Shown one piece after another: positions 21,978 to 32,999 of a DNA stretch of 64,000 nt. A program made the position numbers and the translations under genes. The notes beneath the pieces were generated by a model. The model saw only the letters and a program-made list of their open reading frames with translations. It was not told where the DNA came from and did no database searches. The stretch's first letter is position 1, and each line of letters starts with the position of its first letter. The stretch comes from Symsagittifera roscoffensis (taxonomy: Eukaryota > Xenacoelomorpha > Acoela > Convolutidae): assembly GCF_963678635.1 (NCBI RefSeq), contig NC_087068.1:3224001-3288000 (forward strand). The letters are read 5' to 3'.

Positions 21978-23103
21978 GGTGCTCTATAAAAAATGGTTCC
22001 CAAGGGATGACTTGCGTCCGGTATTGCAGACGATTGTTCCTGCAACCGGGAGGAAGGAGATCCTCAACCAGCTGTACTCCTCGCAGATTAGCGGCGGACA
22101 CTTTGCAGTTGAGAAGACCCTCGCTCGAATTCGTCAACGGTTCTGGTGGCCCACCATGAGGACAGACGTGGAGAAGAAGATACAATGGTGCCTCACTTGT
22201 GCAGCGCGGAGCACAGGAGAAAAAAAGAGGGTCACTGGGCTTGTCCCGTTTAAAGTGGGGATCCGATTCAACACATTGGCGGCGGACATCCTAGGGCCCG
22301 TGACGTTGACAGCAAAGTCTCGTGCGAAGCACATCTTAGTGATGACGGACTTGTTCACGAAGTATGCAATTGCCGTCCCACTTGTATCCACGGATTCGGC
22401 AGAGGTGGCCCGGGAGATAGTCGAGAACTGGGTACTCAAGTTTGGGGCACCGAACATCCTGCACACCGATCAAGGGAAGAACTTTGGAAGCAATCTCATC
22501 CTCGAAATGTGCCGACTGCTGGGGATCGATAAATCCCGCACTTCCCCGTACCACCCCCAAGGCAATGGACAGGTAGAACGTCATAATAGGGTAATTGCGG
22601 ACGTCATTTCAAAGTACTGCGCGGACAACCCCCGGACATGGGATACAGTATTGCCCTACTTGAATTTCGTCTAGAATACTACCAACCACCGAACAACCGG
22701 CGCGACCCCTTTCAATCTAGTACATGGACAGGAATGCCAGTACCCAATTGACCTGTTCTACCCAAAACCCTACGACGAAGTTCCGAGACAGGATGCGTTT
22801 GTAGAATGGCTCGACGAACAATTCCGAGACGCCCATAGCAGAGCTCGAGAGCTACTGGGAACTAATCAGCGACGCCAGAAGGATCAATATCGGAAAAGAG
22901 TTCACGGAGAACCGTACGCGACGGGAGACAAAGTGTGGGTTTGGGCGAAAGAGAAGATAAAGTCGAAGAAGTTCTTCTTACCATGGGATGGGCCCTATGT
23001 GGTCTTGGCCAAAGTCTCTGAAGTGAATTACAAGGTGGCCAAACCCTCCACCCCCGCAAAGGTCCGGTATTAGCATTTTAACATGTTGAAACCGTATGTA
23101 TAG
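21978..23103 (+). other. Pol segment: integrase
   Basis: Frame 1 after the G4 run. The zinc-binding N-domain keeps one His (GGHFAVEKT) and CLTC, but the usual first His seems absent. Core DDE residues are visible as AADILGPV, HTDQGKNFG and HPQGNGQVERHNR. TAG at 22672 interrupts the core right after the catalytic Glu region. The C-terminal domain has VWVWAKEKIKSKKFFLPWDGPYVV, a GPY/F-type module. No chromodomain was seen. Confidence 0.85.
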
Positions 23104-23778
23104 GAGAACCCGCAATCCAACGAGGCTTCCCGCCCTAAGCGTCCGGCCCCGTCACGGTCGGTCAGATTCTTTGACGACCCTGGAATTAGAGACGACGAGT
23201 TGGAAATGGCTATTGGAGAGACCCACGAGTTAAGACCCTTGAGGTTACCTACCCCACGACTACCTCCGAATGCCCGGTTGAACGACAAACCCCTAGAGAG
23301 CCCTAACCCAATAGAGGATCCGAACCAAATCGAAGTCGAAGTAGTCGAGACTTACGACGCAGCCAAACTGGAGACCAGAAGGGGAGACAACCATCCGAAC
23401 GCGCCAGCGGACCAGGAACTTGCTCCACCAGAACCTAACGAGTCCTTGGAGTTGAGGGGAGAGCACGAGGCAGAGGGCGAGGGCTGACCTAGTCGTAGAA
23501 GGCGACCTCCTGTTCGCTTTGGGATTGACGAGTTCGAGCGGGGCTAACTCCAACCCCAATCAGACAAACACTATTAAAACTTTCTTTCCCCGTTATACCT
23601 ATTAGCTAGATAAATTAGGACCTCCAAAAAAAATTGCTATAACTTCAGAAGGGGGAGACCAAAACTTAAAACTTAAGGGAAATCTTCAATGAAATTAATG
23701 GATATACTTTAATGGTTATAGGCTTTCCAATTTCCAGGGGAAAATCTGATACTTAGGGATGCGACGGTCTTATTTATT

Positions 23779-23811
23779 TAGTCTTTCTTTTTTAGTATTA
23801 TTGCTGTTTAG
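23779..23811 (+). promoter_or_regulatory. Candidate 3' splice site for env mRNA
   Basis: A pyrimidine-rich run with TTTTTTAG, then TTGCTGTTTAG ending at 23811, lies exactly where the env frame opens after its last upstream stop. An in-frame ATG is missing, which makes splicing from an upstream start-bearing exon the simplest reading. Confidence 0.4.
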
Positions 23812-26169
23812 ATCGTAAATTGTAATCTACATTTGAACTCATGGCTGGTCGGGCTGGCAATCCTCTTACTACTTGGAGTATGGCCCTCATCGGCAGTGAA
23901 GATCAACCATACCGCCGGAGCAGTGTTCATGGCGGAGACTTCCCTCATCATTGCGAGCGCAATGGAAACTTCTTGGGTTTCGGTACCCATCCCCGTGGTC
24001 CCTGCGATTAATCGGACACTCCTCAATATAGCCTTCCAGGAACATCAGTATATGTTGGCGGATCGCTGGAAAGAATGGGATGGCAAGATCTGCGGTGACA
24101 ACATCACTACGGAAGCATTTGTGAATCTAACCTACCTGGCATTCAAAGGCATTGAGTACGAAATTAGTGAAATAGAGGCCGTGCTCTAGTAGATGAAGAA
24201 CCGAGCTACGACCTTCGTCGACAAGCACGAAAGGAGCTCCACGAGAGCAAAAGGGTGGATCAAGCCAGCGCTGGGAGGAGTTGCGGCGGCCATAGTGTTA
24301 GCTCCGATACTCAAGGAAGGGTTTTGTCACTACTTCTCCTTCTTTGGTCTTTGTGACGGAGACTCAAACTTGGATGAGCTGGGCAACGAAGCTTCGTTCT
24401 TGGATGAGGCTGTCCAGACCATCGTACTCGAGACTGAGGAGAGGTTGCATCTTTTGGGCCACTCTCTTAACAAGACGCAGACCCAGCTGAAAATGATATC
24501 GCACGACTCTAATGCAAACTTCGAACTGTTCAGGGGATTATTGAGGCATGTTCTAGGTGGGACTGACGACCAACGAAAGGAGAAAAGTGTCTGTAAGATG
24601 TATAACTGGAACTCCCTCTATGGACAAAAATTGAAGTATTCCACAGTGATTGCAAACCACTCAGCGACTTTTGACACCATCAGAGCCGAACTGATATCGT
24701 TCAAAATGGCAGTACACAATTACGGGTATATCTTGGACGATGCGGTGAGTTCCTTGACGCGAGGATATATTCCCGCTACTCTTGTTCCCCCGGAAGTACT
24801 GACGAGTATCTTAGATGGAATTCAGTTGGATAAGATGCAAGAGGCTATACCCAGGAACGAACTGATGACGTACTATGGATTCGAGTTGGTGCAGTCGACG
24901 GTGATCACGGAAACGGGGATCAACGTTTTGATTAACATTCCTGTACACCACACGATGGGCCTGCTCGACGTCTATCGGACGACTCCTCTCCCCCAGCCGG
25001 CGAATGGGGGATCTACAGCGACTCAGTATAAGTTTGAAAATACACACTTGCTGGTGTCGGAGAGACGGGACAACTTTGCAGAAGTATCTGGAGAAGTGAT
25101 CTCAGCTCATTGCAGTGGAAGCAGCCGGTTGAAGCTTTGCTTCCGACCTTTCGCGATGTCCCGAAGTAGTGAATCATCTTGTTTAGCAAGTCTCTTCTTC
25201 GACTTGCCTACAAATGCGTTGAAGTTGTGCCCTCAGGAGGTGATTGTTCTGCCAGAAATCCCCACGGCTGTCTAACTGGACGACTCAACTTATTTGGTAA
25301 CTTCACGGGACGATGATTATACGCTTTTCAACTACAGCAGAGGAGCTAAGGAGAGGGGTGAACCCATATCCGGTTACAGAAGTTGCCTTCTACGACCCAG
25401 TTGCAATGGTAGGATCGATACGCCAGACGGTGCTTTGGTTCTAGTGCCAGACCCACGGACCTGCCAGTACGAGACTGGATTAACGGTGACGATCAGACAA
25501 CACCCGTTGATCCGGACCTTGTTTGCGACTTTGGAGGAAGCTGAAAAGAACCTCCCAGGAGTCATGATACCGGAGATCTTACGAGAGCAGGCGAGGAGTG
25601 AGATGGTCGAAGCACTCCGACTCAATCTGATCAAGTTGCCAGAGGGGTCGGTGGACGAACAAGCCCTATCGGAGATTGCCAAGCCCTTTGCTGATAAAAT
25701 TTTACGCAAACACACCCCTTTTCATTGGCAGATGATGCGCACTGGACCTGTGCAACTGGGACTGGTGATCTGGCTGTTGGTCGCAGTCTTTTTAATATTA
25801 GGCTGCATGTACTGGCATTGTTTTTCAAGGAGGGCGCGTTTACTGGGAATTAATATGCGTCGCCAACGAGGCGCGGACTTCGAGGACTCCTACTGTTGTG
25901 CGCCACTAGGCCTAAATCGAGGGGTGCCGCCACCTAGATATGACCCCAACTACGAGGGTAGATCACAGAGACCCAACAGTTATCCTCAGGGACCCTCCAG
26001 AGGTGATTCGTTCTCTGGTCAGATATACCTACCCCCCAGAGTACCCGCTAGCTTATCATTCGATGAAGTGAACCTTACAAGGACGACAGAGGGAAGTGGG
26101 GCGTCGAGCACACCGCTGATGGGACGAGGCTTTAACTATATGCGAGGCAAGTGGAAGGGGGTTTCATGA
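23812..26169 (+). pseudogene. env: Env-like membrane glycoprotein gene, interrupted
   Basis: One reading frame of 786 codons, broken by two adjacent TAG codons (24187-24192) and a TAA (25273-25275). There is no in-frame ATG before the signal-peptide-like segment (WLVGLAILLLLGV), and a pyrimidine-rich GCTGTTTAG acceptor sits at the start, so a spliced message is likely. Features in order: N-glycosylation sites (NHT, NRT, NIT, NLT); a basic RSSTR stretch followed by the apolar PALGGVAAAIVLAPIL, which resembles a cleavage site plus fusion peptide; a heptad-like helix; a Cys-rich ectodomain; and a membrane anchor (about 25756-25830) with a proline-rich cytoplasmic tail containing PPPRYDP. This layout is that of a class I-type fusion glycoprotein. 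From memory, similar proteins accompany other invertebrate gypsy elements. The exact family was not tested. Confidence 0.75.
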
Positions 26170-26888
26170 CGTGGACCCCGGATCGGTACAAGCGCGCTGA
26201 TGGACACCACTCTGTGAGGAGGGGAGGATGAAGCGACCAGGAGGGTGAGAACCAGTCCGACCGGTTGTGAGTCTAAAACATTTTATATATTCATGAACTC
26301 AATATAACGCTCATCGTATTCGGTGCTACTATACTAGGGTGTGACCCCACCTCATGGATATCACTACCTCCTTTCAAACATTCATATCTATTTAAACGGA
26401 TAAGGTTGGATCACACCGTGAGGAGTAACTTGATAGCAGTCATGTCCCCGAGTCAGCTCAGCTGACCCCTCGTTCATGGTATAACCATCCGTGCTTTTAT
26501 TTGACGGGGACTGACTAGAGGTTTGCGATCACACGATACAATTTAGTAGGATGCGTTCGGCGACATTAAAGAGGTTGAGGGTCATTAAAGACTTAATCAG
26601 GTTAATTTAGCGCAAGCTCAGGCTAATTCATAGCATACAAGACTTTCGAGGCCAGGCTTGCAGGTTAACCGACGAACATGACAGATTACAATCTTAAGTA
26701 AAAGCAACCGATTGATTGACGGGCCGTTGTGTCGCCTCGATACGAACATCTGAACAGGTGAAGATAAGGGAAAAAGAGAACCACGAAGGCTGAAACCGTG
26801 CATTGTTACTGTCAAAATTCAGTCGTTAAGGAACCGTCGAATTTTAATAAATTCTCTAAATTAAAAAAGTAAAAAAAAAGTCGCCAAA
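26170..26888 (+). other. Non-coding spacer between env and the accessory ORF
   Basis: About 720 bp inside the element without a supported gene. It is short of long open frames on the plus strand and may hold the leader and promoter or splice acceptor for the next ORF. Confidence 0.5.
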
Positions 26889-27503
26889 ATGACAATTGTG
26901 TGGAGATCCTTCATCATCCGAGCCTTCTTCACCATCCTAGACTACCAGAAAGAAGATGAGTACATAACTCTTTCACTGAAGAGTGGTGCCTCCCTGCACC
27001 TATTGGCAGACACCGCCTCCTGGCATGAGTTCCGGTTGTTTCTGCGGGGGCAGGGTGCCCCATGGCCTTTCCGACACTACCCTAGAGTCGAAGAGACGGT
27101 GCCGGATGTGAGCACAGCTCTCTGGAAGTTCAATCCGGGGGAGCCCGATCTGGATAGTTGCTCAACTGCGGGCCAATTTCATGTACATGAGCCCGCCCGG
27201 GACCCGGCAACTGACCTTTGCTCGACCGAGGGTCAACCGCCTTCGGAGAAGTCTGGGCGGGAGAGATTTCTCAGTTGGGAGAATGATGAGGACTCTGCAA
27301 GCACCCACTCAATTTCCCTCTCCGACATAGCAAGGGCTAGGAGGAGGAGGCCCAGTGATAGGCCCAAAATTAGGGGCCTCTTTGACGAAATCAGACATAC
27401 CATTGGGGAGGAGGAATATCGGGCGCTCCAGGCCCAATGGGGAGAGGGGAATTGGTCAGACGAAAATGACGAATCCTCAACCAATTCGGGGGCCGAAAGT
27501 TAG
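26889..27503 (+). CDS. Accessory ORF downstream of env (unknown function)
   Basis: Intact 204-codon frame with ATG in an A-rich context (AAAATGACA), ending TAG-free at TAA-like AT-rich sequence after NSGAES. I do not recognise the product. The N-terminal 70 residues look folded (WRSFIIRAFFTILDY, then a LKSGASLHLLADTASWHEFRL segment). The middle has two similar short motifs, LDSCSTAGQ and TDLCSTEGQ, 30 residues apart, suggesting an internal duplication. The C-terminal half is charged, with a basic cluster RARRRRPSDRPK that could be a nuclear localisation or RNA-binding patch, and an acidic Ser/Asp-rich end. No signal peptide or membrane segment is evident. The position, after env and before the 3' LTR, matches that of accessory genes in complex retroviruses, but no homology is claimed. 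It is open while pol and env are broken. Confidence 0.6.
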   Translation: MTIVWRSFIIRAFFTILDYQKEDEYITLSLKSGASLHLLADTASWHEFRLFLRGQGAPWPFRHYPRVEETVPDVSTALWKFNPGEPDLDSCSTAGQFHVHEPARDPATDLCSTEGQPPSEKSGRERFLSWENDEDSASTHSISLSDIARARRRRPSDRPKIRGLFDEIRHTIGEEEYRALQAQWGEGNWSDENDESSTNSGAES

Positions 27504-27652
27504 GAGAGGACAGTTTATAAACTCTCGCTAATAACCAAGGAATTTATAAAGGAAGGAACTGATTAAACTTATAACTTAAACTCAAACTTAACTATAGCTT
27601 ACACCTAAATAAAGTATAGATTGTATATAGTCAGTAATTCAGTATTTAATGG

Positions 27653-27717
27653 TAAAAAAAGGGGGAGAGAAAAACCTAACATTATTCGGGAGAATAATAG
27701 ACTAGAAGGGAAGACTG
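27653..27717 (+). promoter_or_regulatory. Candidate polypurine tract(s)
   Basis: A 20-nt purine run (AAAAAAAGGGGGAGAGAAAA) lies about 45 bp before the 3' LTR, and a shorter AGAAGGGAAGA abuts it. Either could prime plus-strand synthesis. The abutting one has the expected position. Confidence 0.45.
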
Positions 27718-29212
27718 TAGAATTGGTAATTCTAGCAAATTTTCGACTTAGCGTATTTTCTGCTTGGGTGTCGGTACATTGGTTTAAGTTTAGGTATTTC
27801 ATTTCTCGTTATGAGGTTTAAATAGCTTAATCAGATGGCTGTTAGCTAAGGGTAAACAAAGTAGAAAGATTGAAAAGTGGACTTAAAGCTAAATAAAGTA
27901 GTAGAAATAAAATCGAAGAAAAATGCACTTTTACCCGGACATTTCCCCTCTAACTCTGGCTGGGATTAAGAAAATGGAAAACGGTTTATACCTGTAGGTA
28001 GCTAATTGCTATGGGATTGTACATGCACGGAATTATGTGCCTAGGGTAAATTGGGTCATGGGGGTACTACTGAGTATAAAAGCAAAACTTATCCCCGACC
28101 GTGTATTTTATCCTAACATGATAAGGAAAAAATTAGTAAATTTGGTTCAAAATCGGGTTATGATTAGTTTATTGGGATCATACGACTTTGATGCTTGGGT
28201 CAAGATTTGACACCGAAGTCAGTTGGTATTTAAGTAAGTAGCGTAGGGGCGGATTTAACTGATAAGAATCATACGACTTCGGTTACTTACCCGATGTACG
28301 ATGCCAACCGCAGGGGGATGTATTTACGAAACGTGAACAAGTCGATAAAAACCCCGGACTTGGAACCCGTCAGCTTTGACAGAGGGAGTAGGTAAAAGGG
28401 AAAACCATAGGGGGCGGTTGTGCTTAAGGGGATGACAACACCGATATGAAGTGGCGTGACTTTAACAAAAACTGAGCGCAAATAGAGATAAGAAGTAGAG
28501 GTTCGAGAGCGGACTTTGAAGGGAGAACGAGTTAAGCAACGTAAGATTCAGTAGGTCTCAGTTGTGGTCGCTATCTGAACTCATCAGTTAATTGTTTCAC
28601 AGCGAGTGAAGTAAGAACGCAAGTCGAAGTGCCTTGTGGAATATTAGTTAGAGTAGAAGCTAGCAAAAGTCAGAGAGCTTAGTCGACGCGTGTACTGACC
28701 GAGTACGCAGAAGAAATTGTTAAGCGTGTACAGATCGCAAACCATTCTGTTGTATATTAATAAATTATACTCTGGCCGAACTAGTAGGCCCTTTGTATTC
28801 GGACTTATTTATATTGAATTCAATTGCAAAAAAGGAATTCGTTGTACTCGACTTCAAGCGAGATATAGCGAGCAAGAGCATCACTGACCAAAGGGGAGCA
28901 ATAGAATACAGTAGAGGACAACTCACCACTAACATAACCCTTTCGGGGTTGTCGGTAATACCGAGCCTTAGTGCCCCCTGCTTTAGCACGGTAAAAGGGA
29001 TAGCTTCGCAAGACCGTGTGTGGAAATCCTAAAGACGACATTGGACTCAGCATCACTGACCAAGGGGGAGCAATAGAAAACAGTAGAGGACAACTAACCA
29101 CTAACATAACCCTTTCGGGATTGTCGTTAATACCGAGCCTTAGTGCCCCCTGCTTTAGCACGGTAAAAGGGATAGCTTCGCAAGACCGTGTGTGGAAATC
29201 CTAAAGACGACA
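27718..29212 (+). repeat. 3' LTR
   Basis: 1495 bp, TGTAGAATTGGT to GACGACA. It carries the same TATA box (28075-28082), AATAAA (28759-28764) and 172-bp tandem duplication (units from 28877 and 29049) as the 5' LTR. Both units end CCTAAAGACGACA, and the junction between them holds the extra 8 bases TTGGACTC. Confidence 0.92.
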
Positions 29213-29984
29213 AAACTGAACCCACAATCAAATAATTGCTGGGTACCAACTTTACAGGAGCGAATCAATTTCTTAGTGTCTGACGCAGTTTTGCTGATTT
29301 TGATTGAACATTATGTGAGCAACGCAAAATAGCTCAAGTTTAGACTAGTTTATAAGTTGCAGTTTTCCATTGTAAAGCGCCATTAAACAGGGCGGCCAAA
29401 AATATAGCTGATGCCTTGAAGATGGCCAGTTCTGCCTATTTAATTCTAGTAGATAGAAGAATACGCGCTGTGCGCAAAATTTTCTGGGGCTACTGTTTTT
29501 TGCCAGGCAATTTGAAAATGTGTTTTATCAAAAAACCTATATCCTTAGTTTCCGTTTTCATGTTTTTCTTGAACGTCCACCACTGCCAAAAGTTACAGGC
29601 AACCTTGAGGCAGCAAGTAATAGGCTGCAAGTTATAGGTAGCCTTTAGTGAAAAATTTAATGACTTGGATTTCTGAAAACGTTTGCTAGTACCCCAAAAC
29701 CTATAGTACTTTTGGAGAAATCAAACTTAATCTTTCAATTTTCAATTTCATGCAATCACTGATTGCATGTCTTATAACGAATTACTCTATTTCAAGCCTT
29801 TGAAAGCTCCATAAAGATTTAACCATTGATCAAAAATATAACTGACTCAAATGTTAGAACCGCCTCAAAGGTTAATATTAATCTCGTTTTAAATGCTTCA
29901 TATATTTCAATTACGCAGGCAAATTTTAAAAAAACAGTAAAAAATTTTTTTAAAAAAACAGTCAAAAAATTCGCGTTTTTTTTT

Positions 29985-30172
29985 GGCGCGCGCTCCCCCT
30001 CAAAGATAGTATATATTGGCGCCGATGGCGCCTTTAGAAAAGTTTGAGGGTCGGTCGGCCAAAGATGGATTTCTGAAAAGTATCAAAGGGCGGACCCTTT
30101 GGGTCGGCAGGGGGTCGAATCCCTGAGAGGGGGCGTCCACCCCCCCCCCCCCAAATCCGCCCCTGAGTAACG
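29985..30172 (-). mobile_element. Repeat with CAGGGGCGGA terminus (copy 1)
   Basis: On the minus strand it starts CAGGGGCGGATTTGG, then a G-run, GGACGCCCCC, CAGGGATTCGAC, GACCCAAAGGGTCC and, further on, GGCGCCAATATATACTA. The same order recurs on the plus strand from 46553. It is absent from the matching place in copy B, so it is probably a transposon fragment inserted after the duplication. Confidence 0.55.
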
Positions 30173-31184
30173 GGGATATAATAATAACACCCGTTATTAA
30201 AATCAAATTCTATGTTAAATTTGGATCCAGAAGCATTTAACAAGTGTTTTGACGCGCGCAACGTATTAAAAATTTCGATTAATGTTTTCTTCGTAATTTT
30301 CATTTTCATCAACATTTTTGTGAGATTGGCGTTTTTTACCGACTTTCACAACAAAAATAACGGAATATTTGTGCTCGGGTGGTTTCTTTTTCTTCAGGCA
30401 AATTTCGACTTTTTTAACTAGCCATTTATGACGGAATTTTTTTTATCATTCAAAAAGTATTGATGTCCTGAGCTCAAGATAATTTACCAATGATAGTTTT
30501 CATAAAATTATGTGGGTTCAAAGATTGCTAATATAGCCAATTTGAGACGATTAACGCGCGATATATTTCACATTATTAACTATCAGCGGAGATTTAATCC
30601 CTCATAGAAATCGTACCAAATTGGTTGAAACAGGCTATTTATCATAATTTTCATATTCCTAGGAGCGAAATCCATCACTTTATATGGTGCGAAGAAGGAT
30701 GATTTAAAAAAAACTAAAGTTTTTTTTCTTTTTTTCCCGAAACATTCAGGGCTTAGACTTCATACGAGCAGTCCTGTTGAAATATATGAAGCATTAACAA
30801 TTATAAATCTGCTGAAGCCTGAGCAAACATAAATTTTTGCTTACTGAAAAAACACTAACCGCTAAAAATGGATCATCATATCGGTATCAGAGCTCTTTAA
30901 ATTTTATGCATTTTAGCCAATTTTGGAGGGTTACAGATCAAGTAGCTAGTTTATACTTCGGCAGGTTCATGAACCAGCTTTTTCTTCTCATGTAATTGAT
31001 CAATTACAATGAGTAGAGAACATGTCCAGCACACATAGATCAGAGAAACCTTTCATCACTGGCGAAAGAAAAAAATATTCGAGAGTTTAACTCAAACCCG
31101 CATCCAGTTTGAAGCGTTAAAAACCGATTTTTTTATAATTTTTGTACCATTTTAACTAAAATTGAGAATAATATCAATTATTAC

Positions 31185-32005
31185 ACGAGTATAAGCTCTT
31201 TTTTTGAAAACCAATTATAATCGATTAGATTTTCTTTTAATCGATTATAATCGATTAGTTAGTGATCCATCTATTTTTTGATACAATTACAATCGATTGT
31301 AATTTATTAATTTTATCCCAGTTTCTAATTGATATGTTGTGCACAAAAAATCCATTATAATCCTTTTTGTTTGCCAATTTTGTATCCGACCTTGCATCCG
31401 AATTGCTTATAAATTTTGCTTTTTGTAGACGTTGGCCTCTGAGAGAGAAATGCTTTAAACGTTTTCAAATCAATTCAAACTTGTAGTTTTTTGATTTGTT
31501 TATTTCTCAATGAAGTTGGTTCTTGATGCACATCTGAAGTTTTTTTAAGCACCAAAATATCAGCACGTTGCTTTAGTTTCTTGATTTACTCGGAAGACTT
31601 TTTTTTCACATACCGCGAGAACCTTTCAACTAATATGAAAGGATCTCTATAAAACTTTTGTTTCGAGGTAAAACTTAGTGTTCAGATAAACCAAAGTGTG
31701 ACAATACATCGCGCTTTTAGAGATTTTGTTACTGACAGAAAAAATTAACGCATGAGATATAATTTAACTGTTTTTTGTTTTTAAAAAATTCTGACAAATG
31801 AGAGATTATAATCGATTATAATTGATTTGAAGTGTTTTTTTTTGTATGAACATTATGAATTTTGTTAGTATGAATAATCATAGATTAAAATCTCCTGGAA
31901 ATCATTTTGATTATAATCGATTATAAATCCTTTAAAAACCTAGTGTTGTTAATTATAATTAATTATAATTGGCAACAAAGCGTCAAAAAAATCTGTCATA
32001 ATCGA
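31185..32005. repeat. Cluster of ATAATCGATTATAA palindromes
   Basis: At least seven matches or near-matches to TTATAATCGATTATAA or its half sites lie in 0.8 kb, for example at about 31211, 31237, 31805 and 31910. The orthologous cluster in copy B lies at about 38.67-39.33 kb. It is self-complementary and AT-rich with a fixed ATCGAT core. Confidence 0.6.
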
Positions 32006-32999
32006 TTGCTTACGCCTAAACTGGAATGCGAGAAACCTAAAAAACCGTAGTTTTATCTAGAAATTTTTGGCAACTGTTTCAGGATTAGAAACAAAAAGGC
32101 GAAATACTTCAAAAGCTAGCTTGAAATTGCAGAACGAAGCAAATTAGCCTAAAAATAATTTTAAACAAAATTTAATTTGAGAATCAGCGTATACTTTTCA
32201 TCAGCAGAACTTCATATTAGAGAAAAATGAATATCGATTTCCAGCATTTAACACAAACATAAAGCATAAAACGATTTAAAAAAAATTAAATGTTGAAAAA
32301 ACTAGGTAAACCAAAATTTTCAAACTATTAAAATAATTGAGTCGAGAGAAAGTTTTTGGGATTTTGCAGTTTTATTATTAACGTAACCTTTCTCTTCCAA
32401 AATACAAAAAATCAAGGAATAGCCGCTCCTGTAGGAAAAACTTGTGCAACCGCTGCTCTCGATTGAAATTTTATCTCATATTTGATAGGGTGGTTTTTAG
32501 AAAGTTCAAAAAATTTCTAAAAAATTTGCTGCTTAAGCAGAGAAGATTCCCAAAACCGGGTTTCTCGATGGAACACAAACTGAGAACTGGCACGGTAGTT
32601 TTCGCGTTGAGTCAAAAAGTTTCCAAAAACTGTCAAAGTTTCAAAACTTTGAGTTGTTTGAAGGTAATAACTTTTCCCTTAAACAAACTGGGCTTAGCCA
32701 GTTATAAAGGTAGGCTTTCAAGAATCTTTTGTTTCGATTAAGCCTATGATATTATACTGGGCGGGCTAATTAGCGAAAAAGTCCACAAAACGGTCATTAA
32801 TTCGAAAATTTAACATTCCTGAGGATCATAGCTTTTTGTGTGAAACAATAGGGTGTAGCACCTTATGCAGAAGAGATTTTCTTAATCTGTTATTTCGATT
32901 GACCCCAAAATCTCAGATTGGAGAGTGTAGTTCTCGCAAAAGAGTGTAGTTCTCCCGGAGGGGATTGTTAAAATTTGGTTTTCCCTTGAAACGACCTAA

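Larger units (their letters stand above)
19262..23487 (+). pseudogene. pol: Pol polyprotein (PR-RT-RNH-IN), several breaks
   Basis: Entered by -1 frameshift from gag. It encodes protease, reverse transcriptase, RNase H and integrase, the gypsy gene order, and ends in a proline-rich acidic tail. The frame changes three times, each at or beside a homopolymer: G5 at 20079-20083, C6 at 20367-20372 and G4 at 21976-21979. In-frame TAG codons lie at 22672-22674 inside integrase, and at 23071-23073 and 23101-23103 near its end. The last could be the natural Pol stop, but 127 open codons follow to a TGA at 23485. Catalytic motifs of all four domains survive, so decay is slight; single-base sequencing errors in the homopolymers could account for the shifts. 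As read, no full-length Pol can be made. Confidence 0.85.
16633..29212 (+). mobile_element. Ty3/gypsy-type LTR retroelement with env-like gene and extra ORF
   Basis: A 12.58-kb insertion with direct LTRs, gag, pol in gypsy order (protease, RT, RNase H, integrase), an env-like gene and a downstream accessory ORF. It begins TG, ends CA, has a 5-bp target duplication, and a paralogous empty site is present in the window. Gag and the accessory ORF are open. Pol has three frame changes and in-frame stops, and env has two interruptions, so this copy as read is probably not autonomous. The gag-pol junction carries a -1 frameshift signal. No primer binding site is recognisable downstream of the 5' LTR. 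The LTRs differ by scattered substitutions (not counted), so the insertion is not brand new. The env-like gene places it among the retrovirus-like gypsy elements; the exact clade needs a tree. Confidence 0.92.

Noticed and set aside
30000-30172. CRISPR-like or satellite array in C-rich sequence
   Set aside because: No regular spacer-repeat pattern; the C runs belong to the CAGGGGCGG transposon-like repeat.
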